Shown in pieces: positions 1 through 7,146 of a DNA stretch of 64,000 bases. Position 1 is the stretch's first letter. Every line of letters begins with the position of its first letter. A program made the position numbers and the translations under genes. Source of the DNA: JACIYW01 sp014359745 (GTDB lineage Bacteria; Pseudomonadota; Alphaproteobacteria; Rhodobacterales; Rhodobacteraceae); contig JBNPWE010000002.1 of NCBI GenBank assembly GCA_050433985.1, forward strand, positions 1 through 64,000. The letters are read 5' to 3'. The notes below the pieces were generated by a model, which was given only the letters and a program-made list of their open reading frames with translations, was not told the DNA's origin and did not search any database.

Positions 1-327
1 AGGCCTGACAAAAGACCGCGCTCGATCACATGTCCGAAACGATCAGAAATTCCTTGCAAACCGAGCGGCATCCACAAAAGAAGGTTGGACGTCAGACCCA
101 TCCCCTCCGCCAAAATCCCCCTTAAATTATTGTTTTTTATACAAAAATATGAGGCTAGGATTTTCTATTGCCGATCTAGTGACAGTTTTCGCGCGGTAGT
201 TTCAGAGTGCCCACATGCTTTTAAGCCCGACAGGCTGGAAACTATCACGCATTCGTGAAGGCGTTGCTTGCGTCGAACGTCGGCAAGGCTGCATAGTGCG
301 ACGAAACATTGGCCGAAGGATATTGAA
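1..327. other. Non-coding left edge, AT-rich patch
   Basis: No protein-like reading frame is visible. Bases about 120-160 are clearly AT-rich compared with the rest of the window and could hold the promoter of the gene starting at 328. No recognisable RNA or repeat was seen. Confidence 0.4.
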
Positions 328-906
328 GTGTGGATTGAAAGCGCCGTTGGATGGTTCACCGAAGCGGCAAACGCCCTTGTCTTCGCGCAGTTGGTCGCAG
401 CGTTCGTCACGGCTATCGCCACAATCGCCCTTTGGCGTGTCACCCGCGTTCTTGCCGTCGAAACCAAAACGCTTGCCGCAACTTCATCGCGGGCGTTTGT
501 CGTGTCTTCTTTCGAGTCCAGTGGCGCAGACCCAACGGCACTAAACATCACGCTTCGGAACACCGGGAACGCAACCGCGTTCGACGTTAAGCTGAACATT
601 TCGCCCGCTTTGCCGCGATATAACGGGCAAAAATCCGAAGACGAAACGCAAACGGTTTTCGAAATTTCGCTACTCCCTCCGGGCGTAGTTCTACCGTTTC
701 AAGGCGTTATGTCCCGCGATGTTCCCGACGGGGTTTTCGAAATTCAAGTGAGTTGGTCACAGATGCCGGGCGACAAGAACCGCCAACAGATAGCATACAA
801 GACCGAACCGAAAGACGGCTTTCGCGGCGGATGGAACACGAAGGGCTTGCACCAAGTCGCGCAAGAAATCGAAAAGCTACGGAAAGCCCAAGAGAAAAAG
901 GAATGA
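328..906 (+). CDS. Hypothetical single-pass membrane protein
   Basis: I do not recognise the family. The GTG at 328 is preferred over the upstream TTG at 268 because AAGGA lies 7 nt before it. The protein (192 aa) has one predicted membrane helix near residues 15-38 (ending ALWRVTRVLAV), then a region with beta-sandwich character (NITLRNTGNATAFDVKLNI) and a charged Lys/Glu-rich C terminus (EKLRKAQEKKE). This layout suggests a membrane-anchored extracytoplasmic or cytoplasmic domain, but no function can be given. Codon use is less GC-rich than the flanking chromosome, and it sits next to phage-like genes and an IS fragment, so it is probably accessory DNA. It converges on the gene at 974-1360 across a shared hairpin. 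Confidence 0.55.
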   Translation: MWIESAVGWFTEAANALVFAQLVAAFVTAIATIALWRVTRVLAVETKTLAATSSRAFVVSSFESSGADPTALNITLRNTGNATAFDVKLNISPALPRYNGQKSEDETQTVFEISLLPPGVVLPFQGVMSRDVPDGVFEIQVSWSQMPGDKNRQQIAYKTEPKDGFRGGWNTKGLHQVAQEIEKLRKAQEKKE

Positions 907-910
907 AAAA

Positions 911-940
911 GACCCCCGAAACCTTGCGGAAACGGGGGTC
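911..940 (-). terminator. Hairpin terminator between convergent genes
   Basis: GACCCCCG at 911-918 pairs perfectly with CGGGGGTC at 933-940 across a 14-nt loop. Read on the minus strand the stem is followed at once by TTTTT (complement of 906-910), the classic intrinsic terminator form for the genes ending at 974. On the plus strand the stem lacks a T run and lies just after the stop at 906, so it may act weakly both ways. Confidence 0.6.
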
Positions 941-973
941 AGGTAGCTTCCTCAGTGGCCCTGTGGAAGGTCG

Positions 974-1360
974 TTAGAAAGCGGCTGCGGGGATGCCCAC
1001 AAGGGGCGCGTCGGGGTCGATACCCGCAGCGGTGCAGGCTTGGCGCATGGTGGCCCCTGTGGTGACCCGCAGCACGGCTACAGCGGGGAAATCGGGCCGT
1101 CCTGCCCCTGCAAGCCAAGCGACGTGCTGCGCCCTGTCAGACAGCCTTGGCTGGCCTTCCGGCGCGGCCCATGTGGGCACATAGCCCGATGCCAGGGTGA
1201 ACAGGGGCAGACAACCCGCAGGCGCTTCCGGGGGCACGTCGTCAAGCCCGACCGTGACCAATTCCCCGAACGGGCCGCGAAGGATCAAGTCGCCCTTGGG
1301 GCTGCGGTCGTTCTGCGACGAAGCGGCAAGCCATGCGGCAATTTGGGCTGCGGCGGTCAT
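974..1360 (-). CDS. Hypothetical phage-like protein
   Basis: A 128-residue protein rich in Ala, Gly and Pro, with no membrane segment and no motif I can name. Its ATG overlaps the stop of the preceding minus-strand gene as ATGA (1357-1360), so the two were an operon, and the intrinsic terminator at 911-940 lies just downstream. Tight overlap of small anonymous genes is typical of phage or gene-transfer-agent modules, but nothing in the sequence proves that origin. The frame is sustained and protein-like, so I take it as real. Confidence 0.5.
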   Translation of the reverse strand: MTAAAQIAAWLAASSQNDRSPKGDLILRGPFGELVTVGLDDVPPEAPAGCLPLFTLASGYVPTWAAPEGQPRLSDRAQHVAWLAGAGRPDFPAVAVLRVTTGATMRQACTAAGIDPDAPLVGIPAAAF

Positions 1361-1545
1361 TGCCCTTCCCCGGTCGCTAGGGGCATGTCAACTTCGACCC
1401 GAGTTTGCATCCCTGCTTCGATGCCGGGGCTGTAGAACGAACGCGGGATTTCCATTGCGACGCTGGCAAGCTTGCGGTCAAGCCCGGCGATTTCGGATGC
1501 AACGCGAACACGTTCCGACGCTTCGGACGCATGACCTGCCGCAAC
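1357..1545 (-). pseudogene. C-terminal remnant of a phage-like gene cut by an IS
   Basis: The minus-strand frame reads sensibly from about 1545 down to the stop at 1357 (for example ASERVRVASEIAGLDRKLAS, then a tail ending PLATGEGQ). Further upstream the same open frame is only the antisense of the transposase at 1540-1917. The gene has therefore lost its 5' part where the IS sequence begins. The surviving piece is about 60 residues and overlaps the next gene by ATGA. The parent family is not recognised. The junction is placed to within about 20 bases. Confidence 0.45.
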
Positions 1546-1917
1546 AGCTTCGTCAAGGATTTGCCGGTGACCCGCAAAACCGCCGCCGAGATCGCAGCCT
1601 GTGGTCGGGCCCGGTGGAAAATCGAGAACGAAACATTCAACGTCCTCAAGAACAACGGATACAACCTCGAACATAACTTCGGTCACGGCAAGGACACCCT
1701 GGCCAGCCTGCTGGTGGTCCTCAATCTCCTGGCCTTCGCCATGCACAACGCCTGCGACCTGATGGTCCGGCGCTGGCAGGAGGCACGCCGCAAACTCGGC
1801 GCCCGAAACCGCCTGTTCAACCATATCTGGTCGATTTCCGCCTACCACGTCTTCCCATCATGGAACGCTCTCATGCGGACCATCGTCACCGGTGTGCCGC
1901 CGCCCAAGACAGCTTGA
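1540..1917 (+). pseudogene. IS transposase, C-terminal fragment
   Basis: The plus frame encodes the C-terminal third of a DDE transposase. It contains the helix-rich segment with RWKIENETFNVLKNNGYNLE, which includes the catalytic Glu in a KIENE context, followed by HNFGHGKDTLASLLVVLNLL. The N-terminal part with the first two Asp residues is absent, because about 125 codons before the stop the frame turns into the unrelated gene on the other strand. The element is therefore a truncated remnant and cannot move on its own. The family (IS4/ISNCY-like group) is not certain. No clear terminal inverted repeat pair was found, as expected when one end is lost. Confidence 0.75.
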
Positions 1918-2185
1918 ACCCTTCAACGCCATCGCCAGCCAACCCTTCAATCATAAACCCAACTCGCCGACCCCATAGTGAGAACTGCTGCCGCCTTGTG
2001 CGCAACATTGTGCCGATTCCTGAAATCTGGCATGATCGTGGATCATCGCTGTGAATTCGGCAGATGCGGCCGGAAATTTCTGACCGGCGGTATCTGCAAT
2101 TCACCATCTGTACAACAAGCGAGCTTTGGCGCCGCTTTCCGAAGATCGACGCCATCGGTCGAAGACACAAAACAGGGAGAATGGC
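1918..2185. other. Intergenic region after the IS fragment
   Basis: No gene seen. A 10-bp direct repeat AACCCTTCAA occurs at 1917-1926 and 1941-1950. The right end of the IS should lie in this stretch but no boundary could be fixed. The last 80 bases may be the old promoter and leader of the transporter operon whose relics follow. Confidence 0.35.
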
Positions 2186-2305
2186 ATGAAGAGATCATTG
2201 GTGCCGGGGCCGACCGGGATGCTGGCCCCGGTCAGGGAACATGGCTACGGCGAAACCTTGTTGCCGGGCGACAAGGCCACGGCCTGGGTTTGCGCCAACC
2301 GCTGA
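2186..2305 (+). pseudogene. Possible start of a solute-binding protein gene (ehuB-like), relic
   Basis: An ATG at 2186 follows AGGGAG at 2174-2179. The first residues (MKRSLVPGPTGMLA) look like a damaged signal peptide, and the frame stops after 39 codons at 2303-2305. A segment near the end (GETLLPGDKATAWVCANR) is reminiscent, with one shift, of the mature start of polar amino-acid binding proteins of the ehuB type. The similarity is weak. It gains weight only from its place just before an ATPase relic of the same transporter class and the eut genes. Confidence 0.3.
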
Positions 2306-2360
2306 TCCCTGGCTGAACCTCGGGATGGGCCCCCTTGACGCGGGGTCCGTCCTTGCGTCT

Positions 2361-2599
2361 GACAACAGCGGGCGGCCATTGCGCGGGCGTCGGCGCTGGC
2401 GATGCGACCGAAGGTGATGCTCTTTGACGCGGTGGCCTCGGCCCTTGACCCCGCGACATCTCTGACCGCATCTGCTTGTTCTTCGCCGCCAGGATCGGAG
2501 AACAGGGTCGGAGAACAGGGTCGGCGCGACGCGATCTGCGGCAATCCTCAGCGCGGGCGGACGCAGCAATTCCTTTCGGCGGTAAAAGAGGCGGGCTGA
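2361..2599 (+). pseudogene. Relic of a polar amino-acid ABC ATPase (ehuA/glnQ-like)
   Basis: Two collinear pieces of a GlnQ-type ATPase can be read. From 2363 the frame gives QQRAAIARA, a region just after the ABC signature, then MRPKVMLFDAVASALDP at 2402, a Walker B and D-loop in which the usual DEPTSALDP has become DAVASALDP, so the catalytic Glu is gone. About 60 residues are then missing. The end of the family follows: DRICLFFAARI in a shifted frame, then NPQRGRTQQFLSAVKEAG and the stop at 2597-2599. The start, Walker A and H-loop are absent. The eutB ATG lies 1 nt after the stop. In several bacteria the Ehu ectoine transporter precedes eut genes, so ehuA is the best guess. Confidence 0.7.
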
Positions 2600-2600
2600 C

Positions 2601-3605
2601 ATGGATTTTTCTCTGGCCGATATCCTCGCGGCGCGGCGGGTCATACGGGGCGTGGCGGATGCGACGCCCTTGGTGCCGTCAGCTTTCATGACCACGGCCG
2701 CGGGCCACGACTTCATGTTGAAGCTGGAGAACATGCAGCCCGTCGGCGCCTTCAAGCTGCGCGGCGCGGTCAACGCGGTGATGGCCTTGCCCGATACGGC
2801 AAGCGGCGTCACCTGCTGTTCAACCGGCAATCACGGGCGCGGTGTCGCCTATGCCGCCGCGCGGCGTGGCATGAAGGCGGTGATCTGCATGTCAAGGCTT
2901 GTACCCCAGGCGAAGATCGACGGCATCCGGGCGCTTGGCGCCGATGTCCGCATCGTCGGCACGACGCAGGACGAGGCGATGCGCGAAAGCCGCCGCCTCT
3001 GCGACGCCGAGGGGCTTGTGGAAATTTCGCCCTTCGACGACCCGAAGGTGATCGCGGGCCAGGGCACGATCGGGCTTGAGATGCTTGAAGCGCGACCAGA
3101 CCTTTCCACGATCCTCGTGCCGCTTTCGGGTGGGGGCCTCGCGGCGGGGGTTGCGGTTGCCGCCAAGGCGATCAATCCGAAGATCAGGGTTGTCGGCATC
3201 ACGATGGACCGGGGCGCCGCGATGTACGAATCCATCCGCGCGGGCCACCCGGTCGAGGTTCCGGAATACGCGTCGCTCGCCGACAGTCTCGGTGGCGGGA
3301 TCGGGCTTGAGAACCGGCTCTCCTTCCCGCTCTGCCGCGACAATCTCGACGACATAGTTCTGGTGACCGAGGAGGAGATCAGATACGCGATGCAGGTGCT
3401 CTACTACGAGGACCGGATGGTGGCCGAAGGCGCCTCGGCTGTCGGTCACGCGGCGGTTCTGTCCGGCAAGGTGACACCCGGCGGTCCGGTCGGCACGATC
3501 GTCACGGGCCGCAACCTCGACATGGTCACGTTCACCCGGATCATGGCGGGCGAAGACGTGCGGATCGGCGACCTCGACGTGAAAGGCAAACCCTATGGCG
3601 CATGA
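2601..3605 (+). CDS. eutB: EutB, PLP-dependent dehydratase of hydroxyectoine catabolism
   Basis: A fold-type II PLP enzyme of 334 aa, related to threonine/serine dehydratases. It has the Schiff-base Lys52 in AFKLRGA, the STGNHGRG loop at 74-81 and the phosphate-binding SGGGL at 176-180. In ectoine catabolic clusters this subfamily is called EutB and is thought to act with EutC on a hydroxylated diaminobutyrate derivative, so that hydroxyectoine can enter the ectoine route. There is no ACT regulatory domain, as is usual for the subfamily. The assignment rests on the direct overlap with eutC and the downstream asnC-ssd-aminotransferase order known from Ruegeria clusters. A generic threonine dehydratase is the alternative. 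Confidence 0.85.
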   Translation: MDFSLADILAARRVIRGVADATPLVPSAFMTTAAGHDFMLKLENMQPVGAFKLRGAVNAVMALPDTASGVTCCSTGNHGRGVAYAAARRGMKAVICMSRLVPQAKIDGIRALGADVRIVGTTQDEAMRESRRLCDAEGLVEISPFDDPKVIAGQGTIGLEMLEARPDLSTILVPLSGGGLAAGVAVAAKAINPKIRVVGITMDRGAAMYESIRAGHPVEVPEYASLADSLGGGIGLENRLSFPLCRDNLDDIVLVTEEEIRYAMQVLYYEDRMVAEGASAVGHAAVLSGKVTPGGPVGTIVTGRNLDMVTFTRIMAGEDVRIGDLDVKGKPYGA

Positions 3606-4581
3606 CATCCAGATCGTCACCGAGGCCGAACTGCGCCAGATCGTCCACCTCGACCTGACCACCGTCGACGTGATCGAGGCCGCCTTTGCCGCGCTTGCCA
3701 GGGGCGGCGTGGTGATGCCGCCGATCCTGTCGATGGATCTCCATGACGCGAACGGCGAGGTGGACGTCAAGACCGCCTATATCCCCGGCTTCGACGGTTT
3801 CGCGATCAAGGTCTCGCCCGGCTTCTTCGACAACCCCAAGCTGGGCCTGCCAAGCCTCAACGGGCTGATGATCCTTTTTTCGGCGAAAACCGGCCTTGTG
3901 CAGGCGCTCTTCCTCGACAACGGCTACCTCACCGACATCCGCACCGCCGCCGCCGGTGCCGTCGCCGCGCGCCATCTCGCGCCGGAACAGGTCAAGACGG
4001 CGGGCGTGATCGGCACGGGGGTTCAGGCGCGGTTACAGATCAAGGCAGCCCATCTCGTGCGTCCCTTCACCCGCGTCCTCGTCCACGGCCGTGATATCGA
4101 CAAGGCGCGCGCCTGCGCCGCCGATCTGGCAAAATCCCTTGGAATTGAAGCCATGGCGGTGGCCGATCCGGCCATGCTGGTGGCCGAAAGCCAGATCGTC
4201 GTCACCACGACGCCCGCGCGGGATCCGGTGATCAGGGCCGACTGGTTGCATCCCGGCCTCCATATCACCGCGATGGGTTCCGATCAGTCCGGCAAGAACG
4301 AGATCGAACCTGCCGCGCTCATGGCCGCCGACGCCTATGTCTGCGACCGTTTGAGCCAGTGCAAAGTCGCGGGAGAGCTTGAGGCCGCGCTGGCCGTGGG
4401 TGTCTGGACCAGGGAAACACCCGCCGAGCTTGGCGAGATCATCGTCGGCCATAAGCCGGGCCGCACCTCGCCCGACGATATCACCATCTGCGACCTGACC
4501 GGAACCGGCGTGCAAGATACCGCCATCGCCACCCATGTCCACGCCCGATTTCCGAAGGCGGGCACGATGATCCGGGCGTAG
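3595..4581 (+). CDS. eutC: EutC, ornithine cyclodeaminase-like protein
   Basis: A 328-aa member of the ornithine cyclodeaminase/mu-crystallin family. It has the NAD-binding Rossmann loop GVIGTGVQA at 137-145, preceded by the family block LTDIRTAAAGAVAA at 112-125. It overlaps eutB by 11 nt, which implies translational coupling. In ectoine users EutC partners EutB in converting the hydroxyectoine-derived intermediate. The exact reaction is not shown by the sequence. The usual next gene, the ectoine hydrolase eutD, is not intact here (see 4585-4665). Confidence 0.85.
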   Translation: MAHDIQIVTEAELRQIVHLDLTTVDVIEAAFAALARGGVVMPPILSMDLHDANGEVDVKTAYIPGFDGFAIKVSPGFFDNPKLGLPSLNGLMILFSAKTGLVQALFLDNGYLTDIRTAAAGAVAARHLAPEQVKTAGVIGTGVQARLQIKAAHLVRPFTRVLVHGRDIDKARACAADLAKSLGIEAMAVADPAMLVAESQIVVTTTPARDPVIRADWLHPGLHITAMGSDQSGKNEIEPAALMAADAYVCDRLSQCKVAGELEAALAVGVWTRETPAELGEIIVGHKPGRTSPDDITICDLTGTGVQDTAIATHVHARFPKAGTMIRA

Positions 4582-4584
4582 GCG

Positions 4585-4665
4585 ATGGTGGATATCCCCT
4601 TCCCGGAAAAGGCACCGGCACGCCGTGTCAAACCAGGGCGCGCCGAAATGGCCGCCCGCTTCCTG
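4585..4665 (+). pseudogene. Probable 5' stub of eutD (ectoine hydrolase)
   Basis: Four bases after the eutC stop an ATG opens a frame reading MVDIPFPEKAPARRVKPGRA then EMAAR. Ectoine hydrolases begin with a similar pattern (short start, FP, then RR-K--RA-MAA) before their conserved PSNM-WLTGYDGWSF block. That block and the rest of the gene are absent, and the frame runs into non-homologous sequence. Together with the fixed eutC-eutD order in known clusters this suggests a large internal deletion that removed eutD and eutE. The match is short, so the call is tentative. A second short frame ends in a TGA at 4722-4724 overlapping the asnC ATG and may be the tail of the last deleted gene. Confidence 0.4.
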
Positions 4666-4720
4666 GTCCGGACGGTCCGGAATTGCTTGCCACCGCAGCG
4701 ATGGTGCCGACGGAGATCCC

Positions 4721-5197
4721 ATGAAGCTTGATGACCGCGACATCGCTATTCTGCGCGTGCTCTCGACCGAGGGCCGGATCACCAAGGCCAGGCTGGCTGA
4801 CCGGATCGGGTTGTCGCCGACGCCCTGCTGGGAGCGGCTGAGGAAGCTTGAGAAAGCCGGGTTGATCGATGGCTACCGGGCCGAAATCAATCTCAGGAAA
4901 ATCGGGCCGCACGTCACTGTCTTCGTCGCCGCCGAACTGGCCGACCACACGGCCGCAAGCTTTCGTACCTTCGAGGACGCGGTGAATCGCTACGAAGAGG
5001 TCGTCGCCTGCTGGGCCCTGGGCGGCGGGTTCGATTATCTGATGCAGATCGTGACGCGGGACATCGACGCCTATCAACGGTTGATCGACCAGATGCTTGA
5101 CGCGCGGATCGGGCTCGCGCGCTACTTCACCTATATCGTGACAAAGCCCGTCAAGGGTGGCGGGGCGCCGCCGTTCGATGTGCTTCTGGAAACGTGA
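4721..5197 (+). CDS. asnC: Lrp/AsnC-family regulator of the ectoine cluster
   Basis: A 158-aa Lrp/AsnC transcription factor. It has an N-terminal winged helix-turn-helix (about residues 5-55, with LADRIGLSPTPCWERLRKLE as the recognition region) and a C-terminal RAM ligand-binding domain (YLMQIVTRDIDAYQRLIDQ near 107-125). The ATG at 4721 is preceded by CGGAGA. An AsnC-type gene occurs at this place, after eutE and before ssd, in Ruegeria ectoine clusters, where it is thought to sense an ectoine breakdown product such as diaminobutyrate. No operator was identified. Confidence 0.85.
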   Translation: MKLDDRDIAILRVLSTEGRITKARLADRIGLSPTPCWERLRKLEKAGLIDGYRAEINLRKIGPHVTVFVAAELADHTAASFRTFEDAVNRYEEVVACWALGGGFDYLMQIVTRDIDAYQRLIDQMLDARIGLARYFTYIVTKPVKGGGAPPFDVLLET

Positions 5198-5654
5198 AAG
5201 CCGGTTGGTCCGGGCGCGGCGTGTCCCGCAGGTCCGCGTCCGGGGCGGCGGTTGCGGCGCCGACAGTCGCCATAGAGGTCCGATCAACCAGAGATGCGGC
5301 GCGCATTGGTCGCGTCATGTCGCTGGCCATCAACGGCCAGACCGACGGCATGTCACCGGCGACCACCCGCAGGCCTTGGCGGGTGGTGTGCCCGATCACC
5401 CCCGCACCCTGGCCGTACCGAAAAACGCCCTTTCATTTCATCTTGGCTTAAATACGCCTCTCCCGCGCCCTCCGTGTGAACCCCGGTGAGGGGGATGAAC
5501 CCGACTGATTGAAATCCGCCCCAGATCCGGGGCCAATCGCAGATCATCTGCGAAACCCGGTCGTGGCAGAGGAATCTTCTGACGATCCGGTGAAGTTCAG
5601 TCTTATCCACTGCCGATTTCTGCAATTCTTCGTGGGACATTTCCACGTGAGGTC
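5198..5654. other. Long spacer between asnC and ssd
   Basis: No gene is supported. It contains one copy of the dispersed repeat (about 5395-5485). In the Ruegeria-type cluster asnC and ssd lie close together, so this spacer may be a deletion or insertion scar. It must also hold any separate promoter for ssd. Confidence 0.4.
5395..5485 (-). repeat. Dispersed intergenic repeat, copy A
   Basis: Read on the minus strand, the core is GGCGTATTTAAGCCAAGATG (complement of 5439-5458). It is followed by GAAATGAAAGGGCGTTTTTC and then a GTGCGGGGGTGATC segment, the same order as copy B at 15044. See the finding on the repeat family for all copies. Confidence 0.7.
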
Positions 5655-7133
5655 ATGATGCTGAACAGCGCCCTTTCTACCCGCAGGGATATCACCGACA
5701 AGCGGCTGGTCCGCAGCTTCGCCTATATCGGTGGCCAGTGGCGTGCCGCCGCGACTGGCGCCACCCTGGCCGTGACCGATCCGGCAACCGGCGAGATCAT
5801 CGGCGAGGTTGCGAGCCTGTCGGGCGACGAAGCGCGATCTGCGGTGGATGCGGCCCAGGCCGCCTTTGCCGACTGGGCGGGCCTTCTGCCGCAGGCCCGC
5901 GCGGCGATATTGCGCCGCTGGTTCGACCTGGTCCTCGCCCACAAGGAAGACCTTGCACGGATCATGGTGCTGGAGCAGGGCAAGCCCCTTTCCGAGGCGC
6001 GGGGCGAGATCGATTATGGAGCGGCCTTCATCGAGTTCTACGCCGAAGAAACCAAGCGCCCGAACATCGAAGGCGTGACCAGCCATCTCGCGGATGCCGA
6101 GGTCGAGCTTTGGCGCGAACCGGTCGGCGTCGCGGCGCTGATCACGCCGTGGAACTTCCCCTCGGCGATGCTGACCCGCAAGGCCTCCGCCGCGCTTGCG
6201 GCGGGCTGCACGGTTGTCTGCCACCCCTCGGCCGAAACCCCGTTCTCGGCGCTGGCACTGGCGGAACTGGCCGAACGCGCCGGCGTTCCGGCCGGTGTCT
6301 TCAACGTCGTGACCGGCATCGCCCCGGTGATCGTCGAACCCTGGACCAAGGATACCCGCGTCCGCGCGCTGTCCTTCACCGGATCGACCGAGGTCGGGCG
6401 GCTGCTTTACCGGCAGTCCGCTGATACGGTGAAGCGGCTGGTGCTGGAATTGGGGGGGCACGCGCCGGTCATCGTCTTCGCGGGTGCGGACATGGAGAAC
6501 GCCGTCGCGGAAACGATGAAGGCGAAATGGGCGACCTCTGGCCAGGACTGCCTTGGCGCCAACCGGATCTTCGTGGAACGGCCGGTCTACGAAGAATTCT
6601 GCCGCCGCTTCACCGAAGCGTCGATGCGGCTGACCATCGGGCCGGGCATGGACAACCAGGACATCGGCCCCCTGATGAACGAGAAGGCCGTGGCCAAGCA
6701 GGAAGAGCACGTCGCCGACGCGTTGGCCAGGGGTGCGAGGCTTGCCTGCGGCGGAAAGCGCCATCCGCTCGGGCCGCTCTTTTACCAGCCGACGGTGCTG
6801 ATCGACGTGCCGGTGGAGGCAAGGATCCTCTCCGAGGAAACCTTCGGCCCCGTCGCGGCAATCCTGCCATTCGACACCGAAGACGAGGTGATCCAACGCG
6901 CCAACGCCACCGAATACGGGCTTGTCGCCTATATCCACACCCAGGATCCGCGCCGGATCTACCGGCTCTCCCGCGCGCTCCAGTTCAGCATGGTCGCGGT
7001 CAACCGTACCAATGTTACCGGCGCGCCGATTCCATTCGGCGGCATGAAGCAGTCGGGCCTCGGCCGCGAAGGATCGCGGCTTGGGATGGAGGAATTCACC
7101 GAAATCAAATACGTCTGCCGCGACTGGGCATGA
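5655..7133 (+). CDS. ssd: NAD(P)-dependent succinate-semialdehyde-type dehydrogenase
   Basis: A 492-aa aldehyde dehydrogenase with the catalytic Cys299 (SGQDCLG), general-base Glu265 (LELGG) and the oxyanion-hole Asn of TPWNFP near 167. In ectoine clusters the neighbouring dehydrogenase oxidises aspartate semialdehyde or a related product. By sequence it resembles the GabD/succinate-semialdehyde group. One residue is odd: the near-invariant Lys of the VVxKP motif, which contacts the cofactor ribose, is His190 here (VVCHPSAETP), a two-base change. The enzyme may have altered cofactor preference or be impaired. The next gene, an aminotransferase, starts 13 nt downstream. The ATG at 5655 is the first of two tandem ATGs. 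Confidence 0.85.
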   Translation: MMLNSALSTRRDITDKRLVRSFAYIGGQWRAAATGATLAVTDPATGEIIGEVASLSGDEARSAVDAAQAAFADWAGLLPQARAAILRRWFDLVLAHKEDLARIMVLEQGKPLSEARGEIDYGAAFIEFYAEETKRPNIEGVTSHLADAEVELWREPVGVAALITPWNFPSAMLTRKASAALAAGCTVVCHPSAETPFSALALAELAERAGVPAGVFNVVTGIAPVIVEPWTKDTRVRALSFTGSTEVGRLLYRQSADTVKRLVLELGGHAPVIVFAGADMENAVAETMKAKWATSGQDCLGANRIFVERPVYEEFCRRFTEASMRLTIGPGMDNQDIGPLMNEKAVAKQEEHVADALARGARLACGGKRHPLGPLFYQPTVLIDVPVEARILSEETFGPVAAILPFDTEDEVIQRANATEYGLVAYIHTQDPRRIYRLSRALQFSMVAVNRTNVTGAPIPFGGMKQSGLGREGSRLGMEEFTEIKYVCRDWA

Positions 7134-7146
7134 GAGGGAAAATGAC

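Noticed and set aside
5200..5399. Short minus-strand frame between asnC and ssd (GDMPSVWPLMASDM...)
   Set aside because: No recognised family, and it overlaps the repeat. It could be a gene remnant but I cannot support it.
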